In this document: one piece after another, positions 18,181-30,015 of the stretch
How positions within the stretch are numbered: position 1 is the stretch's first letter
Layout of the letters: every line of letters begins with the position of its first letter
Source of the DNA: Nitrincola salilacus
Lineage (GTDB): Bacteria; Pseudomonadota; Gammaproteobacteria; Pseudomonadales; Balneatricaceae
Direction: 5' to 3'
DNA: 64,000 bases
NCBI RefSeq assembly: GCF_046271865.1
Contig: NZ_CP176580.1
Span: 4,154,001-4,218,000, forward strand
Notes under the pieces: generated by a model
The model's database searches: none
Told to the model about the DNA's origin: nothing
What the model saw: only the letters and a program-made list of their open reading frames with translations
Made by a program: the position numbers and the translations under genes

Positions 18181-19947
18181 TCAGTGGCTGACTGCGCCGC
18201 CAGCACCGTGAGGTGAACGTACGCTTTCGACCAGATCCTGAATCTCCTGTGGAGGCTCTTCAGTCATCAGGGAGATGCCATAGGCCACCGCGAAGTTCAA
18301 CATCGCACCCACTGCCCCGAAGGAGAGCGGAGAGATACCGAACAGCCAGTTGTCAGGCGTATTGGCCAGCATGTTGGTACCAGGGATGAAGAACCAGCCC
18401 AGGAAGGTGAAGATATACAGCAGTGTTGCAACCAGACCAGCCAGCATACCGGCAATCGCACCCTTGCTGTTCACCCGCTTGGAGAAGATACCCATCATCA
18501 GCGCCGGGAACAGAGAGGCTGCGGCGATACCGAACGCCAATGCCACTACCTGTGCCGCAAAGCCGGGGGGATTCAAGCCCAGATAGGTCGCCAGAAGTAT
18601 GGCACCACCCATTGAGATACGAGCAGCCAGCATCTCCCCTTTTTCAGATATCTTCGGATTGATGATGTTCTTGATCAAGTCGTGACTGATCGCAGAAGAG
18701 ATCGCCAGCAACAGACCCGCAGCGGTGGAGAGAGCTGCTGCGATACCGCCAGCCGCAATCAGACCGACAACCCAGGGTGGCAGATTCGCGATTTCAGGGT
18801 TAGCCAGAACCAGGATGTCATTATTCACCACCAGCTCGTTACCGTCCCAACCACGTTCCTGCGCTATTGCAACACCGGCAGGCGTCGAGTCAGCATAAAG
18901 CTGGATACGACCATCATTGTTTTTATCTTCAAAGCGCAGCAGACCGGTAGTTTCCCAGGTTTTAACCCAGTCAGGACGGTCGGCATATTCCAGAGCCGGC
19001 TGAGTCGGACCATCAGGGTAGATGGTAGTCAGCAGGTTCAGGCGTGCCATGGATGCAACAGCAGGTGCAGTCAGATACAGAAGCGCAATGAAGACCAGAG
19101 CCCAGCCAGCAGACCAGCGAGCATCAGAAACCTTAGGTACCGTGAAGAAACGGATGATAACGTGTGGCAGACCAGCAGTACCGATCATCAGAGACAGGGT
19201 AAACAGCACCATGTTCAGCTTGTTATCCACATCGGCTGTGTAATCGCGGAAACCAAGTTCACGAACCACTTCGTCCAGCGTCTGCAGCAGCGGCAGACCA
19301 GATCCAGTGTGCTCACTGAACATACCGAACATCGGGATCGGATTGCCGGTCAACTGCAAAGAGATGAAGACGGCAGGAATAGTGTAGGCCACAATCAGAA
19401 CGACATACTGAGCCACCTGGGTATAGGTGATCCCTTTCATGCCACCGAAAACGGCGTAGATGAATACGATGGCAGCCGCGATCCAGATACCGGCTGAGCT
19501 GCTCACTTCCAGGAAGCGTGAGAAGGCAACACCTGCACCGGTCATCTGACCGATAACATAGGTAACCGACATGATGATCAGACAGATAACCGCTGTCAGA
19601 CGAGCACCCTGGCTGTAGAAACGGTCACCGATAAAATCAGGCACCGTAAACTTACCGAATTTACGCAGGTAAGGTGCCAGCAGCATCGCCAGCAGTACAT
19701 AACCACCCGTCCAGCCCATCAGGAAGGAGGAGTTGACATAACCAACGGAGAGCAGACCCGCCATGGAGATAAAGGATGCCGCAGACATCCAGTCAGCCGC
19801 AGTGGCCATACCATTGGTGACCGGGTTAACCCCACCACCGGCAATATAGAATTCTTTGGTTGAGCCTGCACGTGCCCATATCGCAATACCGATATAGAGC
19901 GCAAAGGAGGCACCAACGAACAACAGGTTGATTGCAAATTGACTCAT
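18181..19947 (-). CDS. Sodium:solute symporter, acetate/carboxylate type (copy 2)
   Basis: SSS-family transporter of 588 residues, strongly similar along its length to the product of 15218-17038 (shared YIAGGGV, GMATAADWMSAASF and LRKFGKFTVPDFIGDR motifs). The substrate is probably acetate or a related carboxylate, inferred from family and from the nearby CrbSR/acs genes. The large loop carries DKNNDGRIQ near residue 339, an EF-hand-like stretch as in copy 1. It follows a DUF4212 gene by 6 bp and ends at a strong terminator. Confidence 0.92.
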   Translation of the reverse strand: MSQFAINLLFVGASFALYIGIAIWARAGSTKEFYIAGGGVNPVTNGMATAADWMSAASFISMAGLLSVGYVNSSFLMGWTGGYVLLAMLLAPYLRKFGKFTVPDFIGDRFYSQGARLTAVICLIIMSVTYVIGQMTGAGVAFSRFLEVSSSAGIWIAAAIVFIYAVFGGMKGITYTQVAQYVVLIVAYTIPAVFISLQLTGNPIPMFGMFSEHTGSGLPLLQTLDEVVRELGFRDYTADVDNKLNMVLFTLSLMIGTAGLPHVIIRFFTVPKVSDARWSAGWALVFIALLYLTAPAVASMARLNLLTTIYPDGPTQPALEYADRPDWVKTWETTGLLRFEDKNNDGRIQLYADSTPAGVAIAQERGWDGNELVVNNDILVLANPEIANLPPWVVGLIAAGGIAAALSTAAGLLLAISSAISHDLIKNIINPKISEKGEMLAARISMGGAILLATYLGLNPPGFAAQVVALAFGIAAASLFPALMMGIFSKRVNSKGAIAGMLAGLVATLLYIFTFLGWFFIPGTNMLANTPDNWLFGISPLSFGAVGAMLNFAVAYGISLMTEEPPQEIQDLVESVRSPHGAGGAVSH

Positions 19948-19953
19948 CTGGTT

Positions 19954-20217
19954 TTACTCCTCGCCTGCGCCCAGTTCTTTATCGAGTGTGTTCATTCTCC
20001 AGGCGTAGAAGAAGATCAGCCCGATAAAGGTCAGAATGGAACCCTGCTGCGCAAACCAGAATCCCAGATCAGTACCACCGACCGAAATTCCCGCCAGCAG
20101 TGGGCGAAAGAGTATTCCACAGCCATAGGACACAAAGGCCCAGATTGCGAGGCTGATAACTATCAGGCGAACATTCGCCTTCCAGTACAGCGCCGCTTTG
20201 TCAGATTGGTCCGCCAT
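19954..20217 (-). CDS. DUF4212 symporter small subunit (copy 2)
   Basis: Two-helix membrane protein of 87 residues (MADQSDKAALYWKANVRLI...), paralogous to 17075-17335 with the same GCGILF and GFWFAQQGSI motifs. The frame is open upstream to 20493, but ATG 20217 matches the family length and has a GGGGATG ribosome site, so the upstream extension is rejected. It heads a two-gene operon with the symporter. Confidence 0.92.
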   Translation of the reverse strand: MADQSDKAALYWKANVRLIVISLAIWAFVSYGCGILFRPLLAGISVGGTDLGFWFAQQGSILTFIGLIFFYAWRMNTLDKELGAGEE

Positions 20218-20517
20218 AACAGCATCCCCTATTTTGTTGTTATTGAGAGGTTTCTCGGAATTGGACAAGTTGAATTTAGCAAAGAGGTCCGGCAAAAAAA
20301 TCCCCGACTTTAGTCTCAGCGTTATTTGACTTGAATCAAAAATATCCAAAAAATCCTTTAATATCATAACTATAAACAAACCCCATGCATAGTAAGCAAA
20401 ACTCTTGCCTAGACAATGGTATAAGGGTTCTGGCAGTGAATTTGCAGCCCACGGGCTGCCAAAGCGGCTCAATAACACGTTACACTTAGGCAACTCATCT
20501 TCAGTGAAGTGGATACT
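20218..20517. promoter_or_regulatory. Divergent regulatory region, DUF4212/symporter and crbS
   Basis: This 300-bp gap holds no credible gene. It must carry divergent promoters for the leftward DUF4212-symporter operon and the rightward crbS. It is AT-rich around 20331-20400. I could not assign a specific activator site. Confidence 0.5.
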
Positions 20518-23500
20518 ATGCTTTCCGGCTGGATCATCATCTTTATCTCGATAGCCTATCTGCTACTGCTTTTTGCAATTGCCTACTATGGCGATAAGAG
20601 CGAAACGGGAATGCGATGGGCCAGCCATCCGGTTATCTACTCCCTGTCGCTGGCTGTCTACTGCTCATCCTGGACCTTCTATGGTGCGGTGGGCAGGGCT
20701 GCATCCACCGGTTGGGAGTTCATGGCGACCTATGTCGGACCGGTGATTGTATTCCTGTTCGGCTGGCGCATGATCGAGAAGGTGATACTGGTCAGCAAGC
20801 AGCAAAATATCACCTCTATCTCCGACTTTATCTCTTCACGCTACGGCAAAAGCCAGAGCCTTGCGGTGATGGTGACAGTGATTGCGATTCTGGGCACCAT
20901 GCCTTATATCGCCTTGCAACTGAAGGCCGTTGCGATCAGTTATAACGCCATTGCACCGGGTGCAACCGAGGCTCTCAGCAAAGGCAGTGACACCGCCCTG
21001 TTTGTCGCAATCCTGATGGCAATATTTTCAATCCTGTTCGGCACCCGCCATATCGATGCGACCGAGCATCATCCAGGTCTGGTTCTGGCGGTTGCCTTTG
21101 AATCGATCATCAAGCTGACCGCCTTTCTTGCCGTCGGATTTTTTGTCATGTTCGGCCTGTTTGGTGGTGTACCCGAAATGCTGACCAGTGTCGGTGATCA
21201 GCTACGCCATAACAGCAAATTCAGTTCCCCTTTTTCCGGTAGCTTTCTGACCGAAATTATCCTGGCCTGCGCAGCGATCATCTGCTTGCCGCGCCAGTTC
21301 CATGTCACAGTTGTTGAAAATACCGATCCGCGTAATCTGCTGATGGCACGCTGGCTATTCCCCGCCTATCTGATATTGCTGGGCCTGTTTGTACTACCCA
21401 TCGCTGTAGCCGGATTGGACAGTTTTTCCGGCAGTGCTGTGGATGCCGACTCCTATGTACTGATGCTGCCATTGGCGCATGGATGGGAGTATCTGGCTAT
21501 TTTTGCCTTTATCGGCGGTCTGTCGGCTGCGACCAGTATGGTGATTGTTGCCAGCATCGCGCTGTCCACGATGGTCTGTAATGATATCGTCATGCCACTG
21601 CTGCTGCGCATCCGCTGGCTCAAGCTGTCGCGCTCCAGCGATCTGGGTGCATTGTTGCTGAGAGTCAGGCGCATCACCATCTTCTGTCTGATGTTGATGG
21701 CCTATTTTTACTATCGCATTCTGGGTGACCATGGCCCGCTGGCCTCTTTTGGTCTGCTGGCTTTTGTCGCAGCGATTCAGTTCCTGCCCGCCATTGTCGG
21801 AGGTATTTACTGGAAGGCCGGTACCCGTCAGGGTGTGTTGGCTGGCCTGACAGCTGGCATGCTGCTCTGGTGCTATACACTGGTGCTGCCGACCATGCGT
21901 GCAGCACAGATACTACCCGGTGAGTTGGATGCCCTGCTGCCACCCGGCTCAGAACTGCCAAGCTGGCTGCAGCCGACATCACTGTTTGGCCTGGGCGGGC
22001 TCAACCCACTGACTCACGGCGTGTTCTGGAGCCTGAGTATCAACATACTGTTGTTCGTTCTGGTCTCTCGCCTATCGGTAACACGCCTGGTGGACCGCAT
22101 CCAGGCCAGTGCCTATATCAATGTTTATAACAAGGACCTGTCAGACCACTCGCGACTGCTGGGCCATGTCACCGTCGGTGATCTACAGATGCTGATTGAG
22201 CGTTTTCTGGGCAGCAGTCGCACTCAACACGCCTTTACCGGATTTGCGCTGCAACGTAACGAGGAGCTACCACTGGCTGGCGACAAGGCCTCACCCGAGC
22301 TGATTCAATACACCGAACGCCTGCTGGCTGGTGCCATCGGCGCATCGTCTGCCCGTATTGTCATGGACTCGACACTGCGCGGGAAGGAGATGCAACTGGG
22401 CGATGTCGTCACCATTGTTGACGAAGCCTCGCAAGCTTTGCGCTTCAACCGATCACTGCTGCAGTCCACCATCGAGAACATCAGCCTGGGGATCAGCGTG
22501 GTCGACCAGCAATTGAGACTGGTTGCCTGGAACCAGCGCTATGCCGAAATATTCGATTACCCTGATGGCCTGATCTGCGTCGGTAGACCGGCAGAGGATA
22601 TCTTCCGCTATAACGCACGCAATGGTGAGTATGGCCCGGGAGATGTCGAAGAGCATGTCGCCATTCGGGTGAAGACCCTCAGAAAAGGCAACCCTCACGC
22701 TTATGAGCGCTATCGCCCGAATGGCACCGTGCTGGAGGTACGTGGCAACCCCATGCCTAACGGCGGCTACGTCAATACCTATATGGATATCACCGTGCAC
22801 AAGCGTACCGAGGAAGCGCTGCGTGAGAGTGAGCAGAATATCCGCATCTACACGGATAATGTTCCGGTTCTGATCGCTTACCTCGACCCGGATCGGCGTT
22901 ATCTGTTCGTGAACAAAGCTTATGCAGACACCTATCATATTGATCGACATGCAGTTTCAGGTCTGCCCTGCTATCGGGTGCTGCCCAGTGAAGAGTATGA
23001 ACTGAGACGTCAATATATTGACAAGGTAATCGCAGGAGAGCGTCAGCGCTTTGAGATTCAACTGCCCAGCACAACTGATGCGCCGCGTTTTGCCGAGGTG
23101 ACCTATATCCCGCACAAAGGGGAACACGGCGATCTGCTGGGTTACTTCACGCTTTATCAGGATATTACCGAGCGACGCAAAGCCGAGATTGCCCTGCAGG
23201 AGACCAACGAAAACCTGGAACAGCGCGTGCGCGAGCGTACTCAGGCACTGTCGGTAGTGAATAAGGAGCTACGCAAAGAGAACACCATTCGTGCACTGAT
23301 GGAAGATGAGCTACGCCAGGCAAAAGCCGATGCCGAAGCCGCCAATCTGGGCAAAACCCGCTTTCTGGCTGCAGCCAGTCACGACCTGCTGCAGCCACTC
23401 AATGCCGCCCGCCTGTTCACCTCCGCACTGGCACAGCAGAGCCATAACCCGGAGATAGGTCAACTGGTCAGTAATCTGGATGGATCCCTGCACGCGGCAG

Positions 23501-24450
23501 AGGAGTTGATTACAACTATTCTGGATATCTCCAAGCTGGATGCCGGCGCACTGGAACCCGCCCCGAGCCACTTCGCGCTGGATGGTATTTTTCAGAATCT
23601 CGGTACCGAGTTCAGCGCCCTGGCCAAAGACAGGCAATTACGTTTTCGCTCAGTTAACTGCCGTCAGGTGGTTTTCTCTGATCCAACCCTGCTGCGCAGG
23701 ATTCTGCAGAATTTTCTGTCCAACGCCATGCGCTATACCTCATCCGGAAAGGTTCTGATGGGGGCACGACGCCAAGGTCAATCGCTTCGCCTTGAAGTGT
23801 GGGATACAGGTGTCGGCATTCCGGCAGACAAGCTGAAAGAGATCTTCGAGGAGTTCAAGCGTATCGACAACCCTCGTCACAGCGAGGTAAAAGGCTTGGG
23901 ACTAGGACTTGCCATCACCGAACGTATCGCCCGAGTGCTGGGACACAAAATCGATGTTCGCTCCTGGCCCGGTAAAGGCTCGGTGTTCAGCGTCACCATC
24001 CCTCTGGGCGACCCTGAAAAGGCGATTCGCAGCAAGCCGGAGCAGCGCGGCTGGATACGCAGCAAGGGGCTCAACGGCATCAAGGTACTGGTGATCGATA
24101 ACGAACCGAAGATTCTGGAGGGGATGTCGGCACTGTTGCATGGCTGGTCGTGTGAAACCTGCACCGCCCTGTCGGGTGATGAAGCTGTAGACAAGGTCAC
24201 AGCTCAAGGCTTCCAGCCAGATATCATTCTGGCCGACTACCATCTGGGAGAGGTGCATACCGGGATTATGGCGCTGCAGCAGCTTGAGCCATTGTGGGAG
24301 AAAGCCGTTCCTGCGATCGTTATTACGGCCGACCGTACGGATGAGGTGAAGGAGGAGATAGAAGCCTTTGGTACCCACCTGCTGACCAAGCCAATCAAGC
24401 CTGCAGCGTTGCGTGCGATGATCAACAGAGTGATTGCACAGGCCCGCTGA
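20518..24450 (+). CDS. crbS: CrbS-type hybrid sensor histidine kinase with SSS transporter domain
   Basis: Sensor of the acetate switch, which activates acs through CrbR in Vibrio and Pseudomonas. From ATG 20518 the product has 1310 residues. Residues 1-500 form an SSS transporter-like domain of about 12-13 helices. A linker follows, then two PAS domains (about 650-760 and 770-890), a coiled coil, HisKA with His955 (AASHDLLQPLNAARLF), and HATPase with NFLSNAMRYT, DTGVGIP and GLGLGLAI. The C-terminal receiver has Asp1240. A GTG at 20509 is an alternative start. It converges on crbR and ends at a terminator. The gene symbol rests on the domain order plus the neighbouring LuxR regulator and acs. 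Confidence 0.9.
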   Translation: MLSGWIIIFISIAYLLLLFAIAYYGDKSETGMRWASHPVIYSLSLAVYCSSWTFYGAVGRAASTGWEFMATYVGPVIVFLFGWRMIEKVILVSKQQNITSISDFISSRYGKSQSLAVMVTVIAILGTMPYIALQLKAVAISYNAIAPGATEALSKGSDTALFVAILMAIFSILFGTRHIDATEHHPGLVLAVAFESIIKLTAFLAVGFFVMFGLFGGVPEMLTSVGDQLRHNSKFSSPFSGSFLTEIILACAAIICLPRQFHVTVVENTDPRNLLMARWLFPAYLILLGLFVLPIAVAGLDSFSGSAVDADSYVLMLPLAHGWEYLAIFAFIGGLSAATSMVIVASIALSTMVCNDIVMPLLLRIRWLKLSRSSDLGALLLRVRRITIFCLMLMAYFYYRILGDHGPLASFGLLAFVAAIQFLPAIVGGIYWKAGTRQGVLAGLTAGMLLWCYTLVLPTMRAAQILPGELDALLPPGSELPSWLQPTSLFGLGGLNPLTHGVFWSLSINILLFVLVSRLSVTRLVDRIQASAYINVYNKDLSDHSRLLGHVTVGDLQMLIERFLGSSRTQHAFTGFALQRNEELPLAGDKASPELIQYTERLLAGAIGASSARIVMDSTLRGKEMQLGDVVTIVDEASQALRFNRSLLQSTIENISLGISVVDQQLRLVAWNQRYAEIFDYPDGLICVGRPAEDIFRYNARNGEYGPGDVEEHVAIRVKTLRKGNPHAYERYRPNGTVLEVRGNPMPNGGYVNTYMDITVHKRTEEALRESEQNIRIYTDNVPVLIAYLDPDRRYLFVNKAYADTYHIDRHAVSGLPCYRVLPSEEYELRRQYIDKVIAGERQRFEIQLPSTTDAPRFAEVTYIPHKGEHGDLLGYFTLYQDITERRKAEIALQETNENLEQRVRERTQALSVVNKELRKENTIRALMEDELRQAKADAEAANLGKTRFLAAASHDLLQPLNAARLFTSALAQQSHNPEIGQLVSNLDGSLHAAEELITTILDISKLDAGALEPAPSHFALDGIFQNLGTEFSALAKDRQLRFRSVNCRQVVFSDPTLLRRILQNFLSNAMRYTSSGKVLMGARRQGQSLRLEVWDTGVGIPADKLKEIFEEFKRIDNPRHSEVKGLGLGLAITERIARVLGHKIDVRSWPGKGSVFSVTIPLGDPEKAIRSKPEQRGWIRSKGLNGIKVLVIDNEPKILEGMSALLHGWSCETCTALSGDEAVDKVTAQGFQPDIILADYHLGEVHTGIMALQQLEPLWEKAVPAIVITADRTDEVKEEIEAFGTHLLTKPIKPAALRAMINRVIAQAR

Positions 24451-24470
24451 TTACCGGGCCTGTCTCTTTC
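24438..24470 (+). terminator. Terminator-like hairpin at the end of crbS
   Basis: The stem ACAGGCCCG / CGGGCCTGT (24438-24446 and 24455-24463) overlaps the crbS stop and is followed by a pyrimidine-rich tail CTCTTTCT. It lies between the convergent crbS and crbR genes. The tail is imperfect, so it may be only partly efficient. Confidence 0.65.
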
Positions 24471-24486
24471 TGAACAGATGCCTGAA

Positions 24487-25149
24487 TTACATCTCGGTCT
24501 TGGGCGGCTCTACACCCAGTCGCTGCGCGGCAATAACAGCCTGAGTGCGACTGTGCACACCGAGTTTACGCAGAATAGCGGTGACATGTGCCTTGATGGT
24601 CGCTTCAGACACACTCAACTCATAAGCGATCTGCTTGTTGAGCAAGCCTTCAGTCAACATGGTCAGCACACGAAACTGTTGCGGCGTCAGCGATGCCAAG
24701 GCTGAGGCGAACTGATAATCCTCTTCCGACACATCATCCAGACTATCGCTGATCTCCTGCGGCAGCCACTCATCTCCCTGCAACACTACAGTAATCGCCT
24801 CAGAGATGGTTTCCAGCGGGGCTGATTTAGGAATAAAGCCGGATGCACCATAATCCATCGCACGCTTCATCACATGTAACTCTTCACTGCCCGAGACCAC
24901 AATCACCGGCACGCCGGGGTGCTGTCCGCGCAGAAAAACCAACCCTGAGAACCCATGTGCGCCCGGCATATGAATGTCCAGAAGGATAAGATCCGCATCA
25001 CTGTGCTCCTCTGCACAGGCCTGAACGGCAGAGAGTGAGTCAGCCTCAACTATCTGAGCACCCGGTGTTGCCTGCAGAACAGCCTGCTTGAGTGCTGCCC
25101 GAAACAGCGGGTGGTCATCAGCAATTATTACCTTCTGAGCCAGTTGCAT
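24487..25149 (-). CDS. crbR: CrbR-type LuxR-family response regulator
   Basis: DNA-binding partner of CrbS. From ATG 25149 the product has 220 residues. The N-terminal receiver has DD11-12 and phospho-acceptor Asp58 (LILLDIHMPG). The C-terminal LuxR/NarL helix-turn-helix includes LTPQQFRVLTMLTEGLLNKQ and VSEATIKAHVTAILRKL. An upstream ATG at 25173 lacks a ribosome site, whereas 25149 has AGGAG nine bases before it. Known members activate acs. Here acs lies just upstream of crbR on the same strand, separated by a terminator. Confidence 0.88.
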   Translation of the reverse strand: MQLAQKVIIADDHPLFRAALKQAVLQATPGAQIVEADSLSAVQACAEEHSDADLILLDIHMPGAHGFSGLVFLRGQHPGVPVIVVSGSEELHVMKRAMDYGASGFIPKSAPLETISEAITVVLQGDEWLPQEISDSLDDVSEEDYQFASALASLTPQQFRVLTMLTEGLLNKQIAYELSVSEATIKAHVTAILRKLGVHSRTQAVIAAQRLGVEPPKTEM

Positions 25150-25269
25150 ATCGTTGTTCTCCTGAGCTGGCATTCGAAAACGGATAAATCCTCACGAAGT
25201 AACGCAAACACATTACCTCAAGGTTTAAACCGTTAATATACGGGATATTATCGCTGCATGAAATGCAAA

Positions 25270-25305
25270 AACGCCCCTCCGGTATCAACCGGAAGGGCGT
25301 AAGAG
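25270..25305 (-). terminator. Rho-independent terminator after acs
   Basis: On the minus strand an imperfect stem ACGCCCTTCCGGT / ACCGGAGGGGCGT with a small loop is followed by a T run. It lies about 20-55 bp after the acs stop. Confidence 0.88.
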
Positions 25306-25324
25306 TGATTTAAAGTGCTTCAGA

Positions 25325-27280
<1,956 letters not shown>

Positions 27281-27538
27281 GAAAATGCCCTTCACTTGAG
27301 ATTTGTTTTTATCGTGTTTGGCGCCGTGTCTCTTTCCTGGGTTCGTGACTTAACTGATGTCTGTACAGGATAAGAATCAGCTTAGTACAATTCAGCTCAG
27401 TACGAACGTTTGACAGCGCTCCAGAAACTTTGGATAGATTTAAACAGATCCACTGAGCAGCCCATAAGTAGACATTCGTCTGAGAAAGGGGGCTACATTA
27501 GTCCTATATGATGCTTCGATCACCCATATTGGGGCATG

Positions 27539-28912
27539 TCAGATGTCAGGTTCCATGCCCTCTTCACGCATACGTGCCAGCTTGTAACGCAGCGTCCGCG
27601 GGCTGATACCAAGCTGTTCGGCGGCCAGTTTGCGACTGCCACGATGCTGGCGCAGCGCATCAATGATCAGTTGGTACTCATGTTGTCGCAGATCCTGCCC
27701 CAGCAAACCACCGGACTCATCCTCCTCGACAGCAGGTACAGGCTGCAGCTCACCAACCGGATCCGACACTCTGGTCAGTTGAATCGCGCCCGCCTCCAGA
27801 TGCAGGTCCTGAGGTGTAATCACTGCACCAGACTGCAGGATCATCGCGCGCTGAATGACATTATCCAGCTCTCGCACATTGCCCGGCCATTGATGCTGCT
27901 GCATCAACTCACAGGACTCTGAGCTGAGTCGCATTCCCTGGCGGCGCATTTTACGCCCGTGATGCTCCAGCAGTTGCCTCGCCAGAGGGATAATATCCTC
28001 ACGCCGCTCACGCAGAGGCTGCCACTGCAGTGGAAACACATTCAAGCGATAGTACAGATCCTCGCGAAAACGCTTCTCGGCGACATACTCTTCCAGCTTG
28101 CGGTTACTGGTTGCCAGCACTCGTACATCCAGTTTGATCAGTTTGCGCCCGCCGATACGTTCAACCTCCTGCTCCTGCAGCACTCGCAGTATCTTGGCCT
28201 GAAGCCCGAGATCCATCTCACTGATCTCATCCAGCAGCAGAGTCCCACCGCTGGCCTGCTCAAACTTGCCCGGGGCACTGGCATAAGCGCCAGTAAATGC
28301 ACCCTTCTCATGCCCGAACAGCGTCGCCTCCAGCATGTTTTCAGGTATCGCGGCGCAGTTGATCGCCACAAAAGGCTGATCTGCCCGGCCAGAGTGCTGA
28401 TGAATATAGCGCGCCAACACCTCCTTCCCCGTACCCGACTCCCCTGTAATCAGAACGGTTGAATCGGTTGTGGCCACACGCCTTGCCAATTCCAGCAACT
28501 GACGCGAACCGGGTGCTTCCGCGACAGGCTCCAACTGCTCTCCCTTATCCGGCACACCTGACACCTGCGACCGGATCAACGCGATCAACTGCTCCGGCTC
28601 AAAAGGCTTCATCAGATAATCGACAGCCCCTTTGCGAATCGCATCCACTGCTTTTTCGACCTGTCCGTAGGCAGTAATCAGAGCCACCGGCAGTACCGGA
28701 TACTGCTGTCTGAGGTAGGCCAGCAATTCATGGCCGTCCATGCCGGGCATATTGACATCACTGATCACCATATCCACCGTCTGCTGTTTCAGCAGTGCAA
28801 CAGCTTCCTCACCATTTCCGGCCTCTACATAATCAATGCCGGCCAGCGCCAGCGTGTCCACCAGTGCCTCCCGCAGGTCCAGATCATCCTCTACAATCAG
28901 TATCTTTGGCAT
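27539..28912 (-). CDS. flrC: Sigma-54 response regulator FlrC/FleR
   Basis: Two-component activator of middle (class III) flagellar genes, phosphorylated by FlrB. From ATG 28912 the product has 457 residues. The receiver has Asp52 (MVISDVNMPGMDG). The AAA+ domain has Walker A GESGTGKE at 157-164 and the sigma-54 contact motif GAFTGA at 204-209. The C-terminal Fis-type helix-turn-helix ends QLGISPRTLRYKLARM. An upstream ATG at 28939 has no ribosome site and would add nine residues. It is the last gene of flrA-flrB-flrC. Confidence 0.95.
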   Translation of the reverse strand: MPKILIVEDDLDLREALVDTLALAGIDYVEAGNGEEAVALLKQQTVDMVISDVNMPGMDGHELLAYLRQQYPVLPVALITAYGQVEKAVDAIRKGAVDYLMKPFEPEQLIALIRSQVSGVPDKGEQLEPVAEAPGSRQLLELARRVATTDSTVLITGESGTGKEVLARYIHQHSGRADQPFVAINCAAIPENMLEATLFGHEKGAFTGAYASAPGKFEQASGGTLLLDEISEMDLGLQAKILRVLQEQEVERIGGRKLIKLDVRVLATSNRKLEEYVAEKRFREDLYYRLNVFPLQWQPLRERREDIIPLARQLLEHHGRKMRRQGMRLSSESCELMQQHQWPGNVRELDNVIQRAMILQSGAVITPQDLHLEAGAIQLTRVSDPVGELQPVPAVEEDESGGLLGQDLRQHEYQLIIDALRQHRGSRKLAAEQLGISPRTLRYKLARMREEGMEPDI

Positions 28913-28953
28913 CACTTCTTTTAACACTTCTTTTGACATTAGGGGGAAGTCAC

Positions 28954-30015
28954 TTACTCAGACGGCTTAATACAAGGCAGCACAAATGCCGCAACAGTTC
29001 CCTGGCCCGGCGTAGATTGCAATTCAAACACCCCATGATGCGCCCGCGCGATGGCATGCGCGATGGCCAGCCCAAGCCCGGTACCATGCGATTTGGTGGT
29101 ATAAAAGGGCTCCTGCGCTTTCAGCAGCTCAGATTCGTCCATACCCGGCCCATCATCCCGGACCGCGATTCGCAGTTTGTCGGACTCCTGCGAAACCGTC
29201 ACACTCAGCTCGCAGCCTTTGCCGGCTGCCTGCAACGCATTATTAACCAGATTCAGCAGTGCTCCGAGCAACATCTCCAGATTACACTGTAGTTGAAGAG
29301 TCGGCGCCTGATTGATAAAGTCACAGTCGGCATCATATTGAACCAATGGCTGATCCAGCAGCTCCTCTATGCGCAGCAGCAGATCATCACTACTGATGCG
29401 GTTTTCAAGGCGTGTTTCGCCTCTGGCGAAAACCAGCATATCGCGCACCTGCTGCTCCAGATGCACCAGCCGTGCCTTGACCTTACCGGCGAAACGGATC
29501 CGCTGCTCGTCACTGATCTCATCTGCCATCAAGTGACTGGCATAGAGCAATGCTGCAGACAAAGGTGTTCTGACCTGATGCGCCAGCGAAGCCATCATGC
29601 GCCCCATCTCAGACAGACGCTGGTAGTGGTGCAATTTGGACTGCAGATCACGGGTCTGGGTCTGGTCGGAAATAAACACCAGCTGGCCCGGCTCATCCGG
29701 CAACGCCAGCGTCGCCAGACTTACCCGTTTACCATTTTTAAGGGAGACTTCATGGCCATCATCCGGCCGGGGAGCAAAGCAGGCCGTGATGATACTGAGC
29801 CAGGACTCGCCTGCCAGGGCGACACCCAGCAAAGCTTCTGCCGCCGGGTTACACTCACTGACCATCCCACGATTATCAATAATCAACACACCACTGGGCA
29901 TAAGCGCGATCATATTCCGCAATCGACGCCCCTCAAGCTGCTCCTGACGGGAGGCCTCAAGTTGTGCCTCCAAGTCCTTTATCCGCTGCAGCAACTGCTC
30001 CTCAGACCCCGTCAT
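28954..30015 (-). CDS. flrB: Flagellar sensor histidine kinase FlrB/FleS
   Basis: Soluble histidine kinase that phosphorylates FlrC. The product has 353 residues. An N-terminal coiled coil and PAS domain (about 30-120) precede HisKA with His146 (MASLAHQVRTPLSAAL) and an HATPase domain with NLVNNALQA, RDDGPGM and GTGLGLAIA. No transmembrane segment is present, as in known FlrB/FleS. The start ATG 30015 overlaps the flrA stop by 4 bp. Confidence 0.95.
   Translation of the reverse strand: MTGSEEQLLQRIKDLEAQLEASRQEQLEGRRLRNMIALMPSGVLIIDNRGMVSECNPAAEALLGVALAGESWLSIITACFAPRPDDGHEVSLKNGKRVSLATLALPDEPGQLVFISDQTQTRDLQSKLHHYQRLSEMGRMMASLAHQVRTPLSAALLYASHLMADEISDEQRIRFAGKVKARLVHLEQQVRDMLVFARGETRLENRISSDDLLLRIEELLDQPLVQYDADCDFINQAPTLQLQCNLEMLLGALLNLVNNALQAAGKGCELSVTVSQESDKLRIAVRDDGPGMDESELLKAQEPFYTTKSHGTGLGLAIAHAIARAHHGVFELQSTPGQGTVAAFVLPCIKPSE

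Noticed and set aside
19954..20493. 179-residue version of the second DUF4212 protein
   Set aside because: The extra N-terminal part has no family match. ATG 20217 gives the normal length and a ribosome site.
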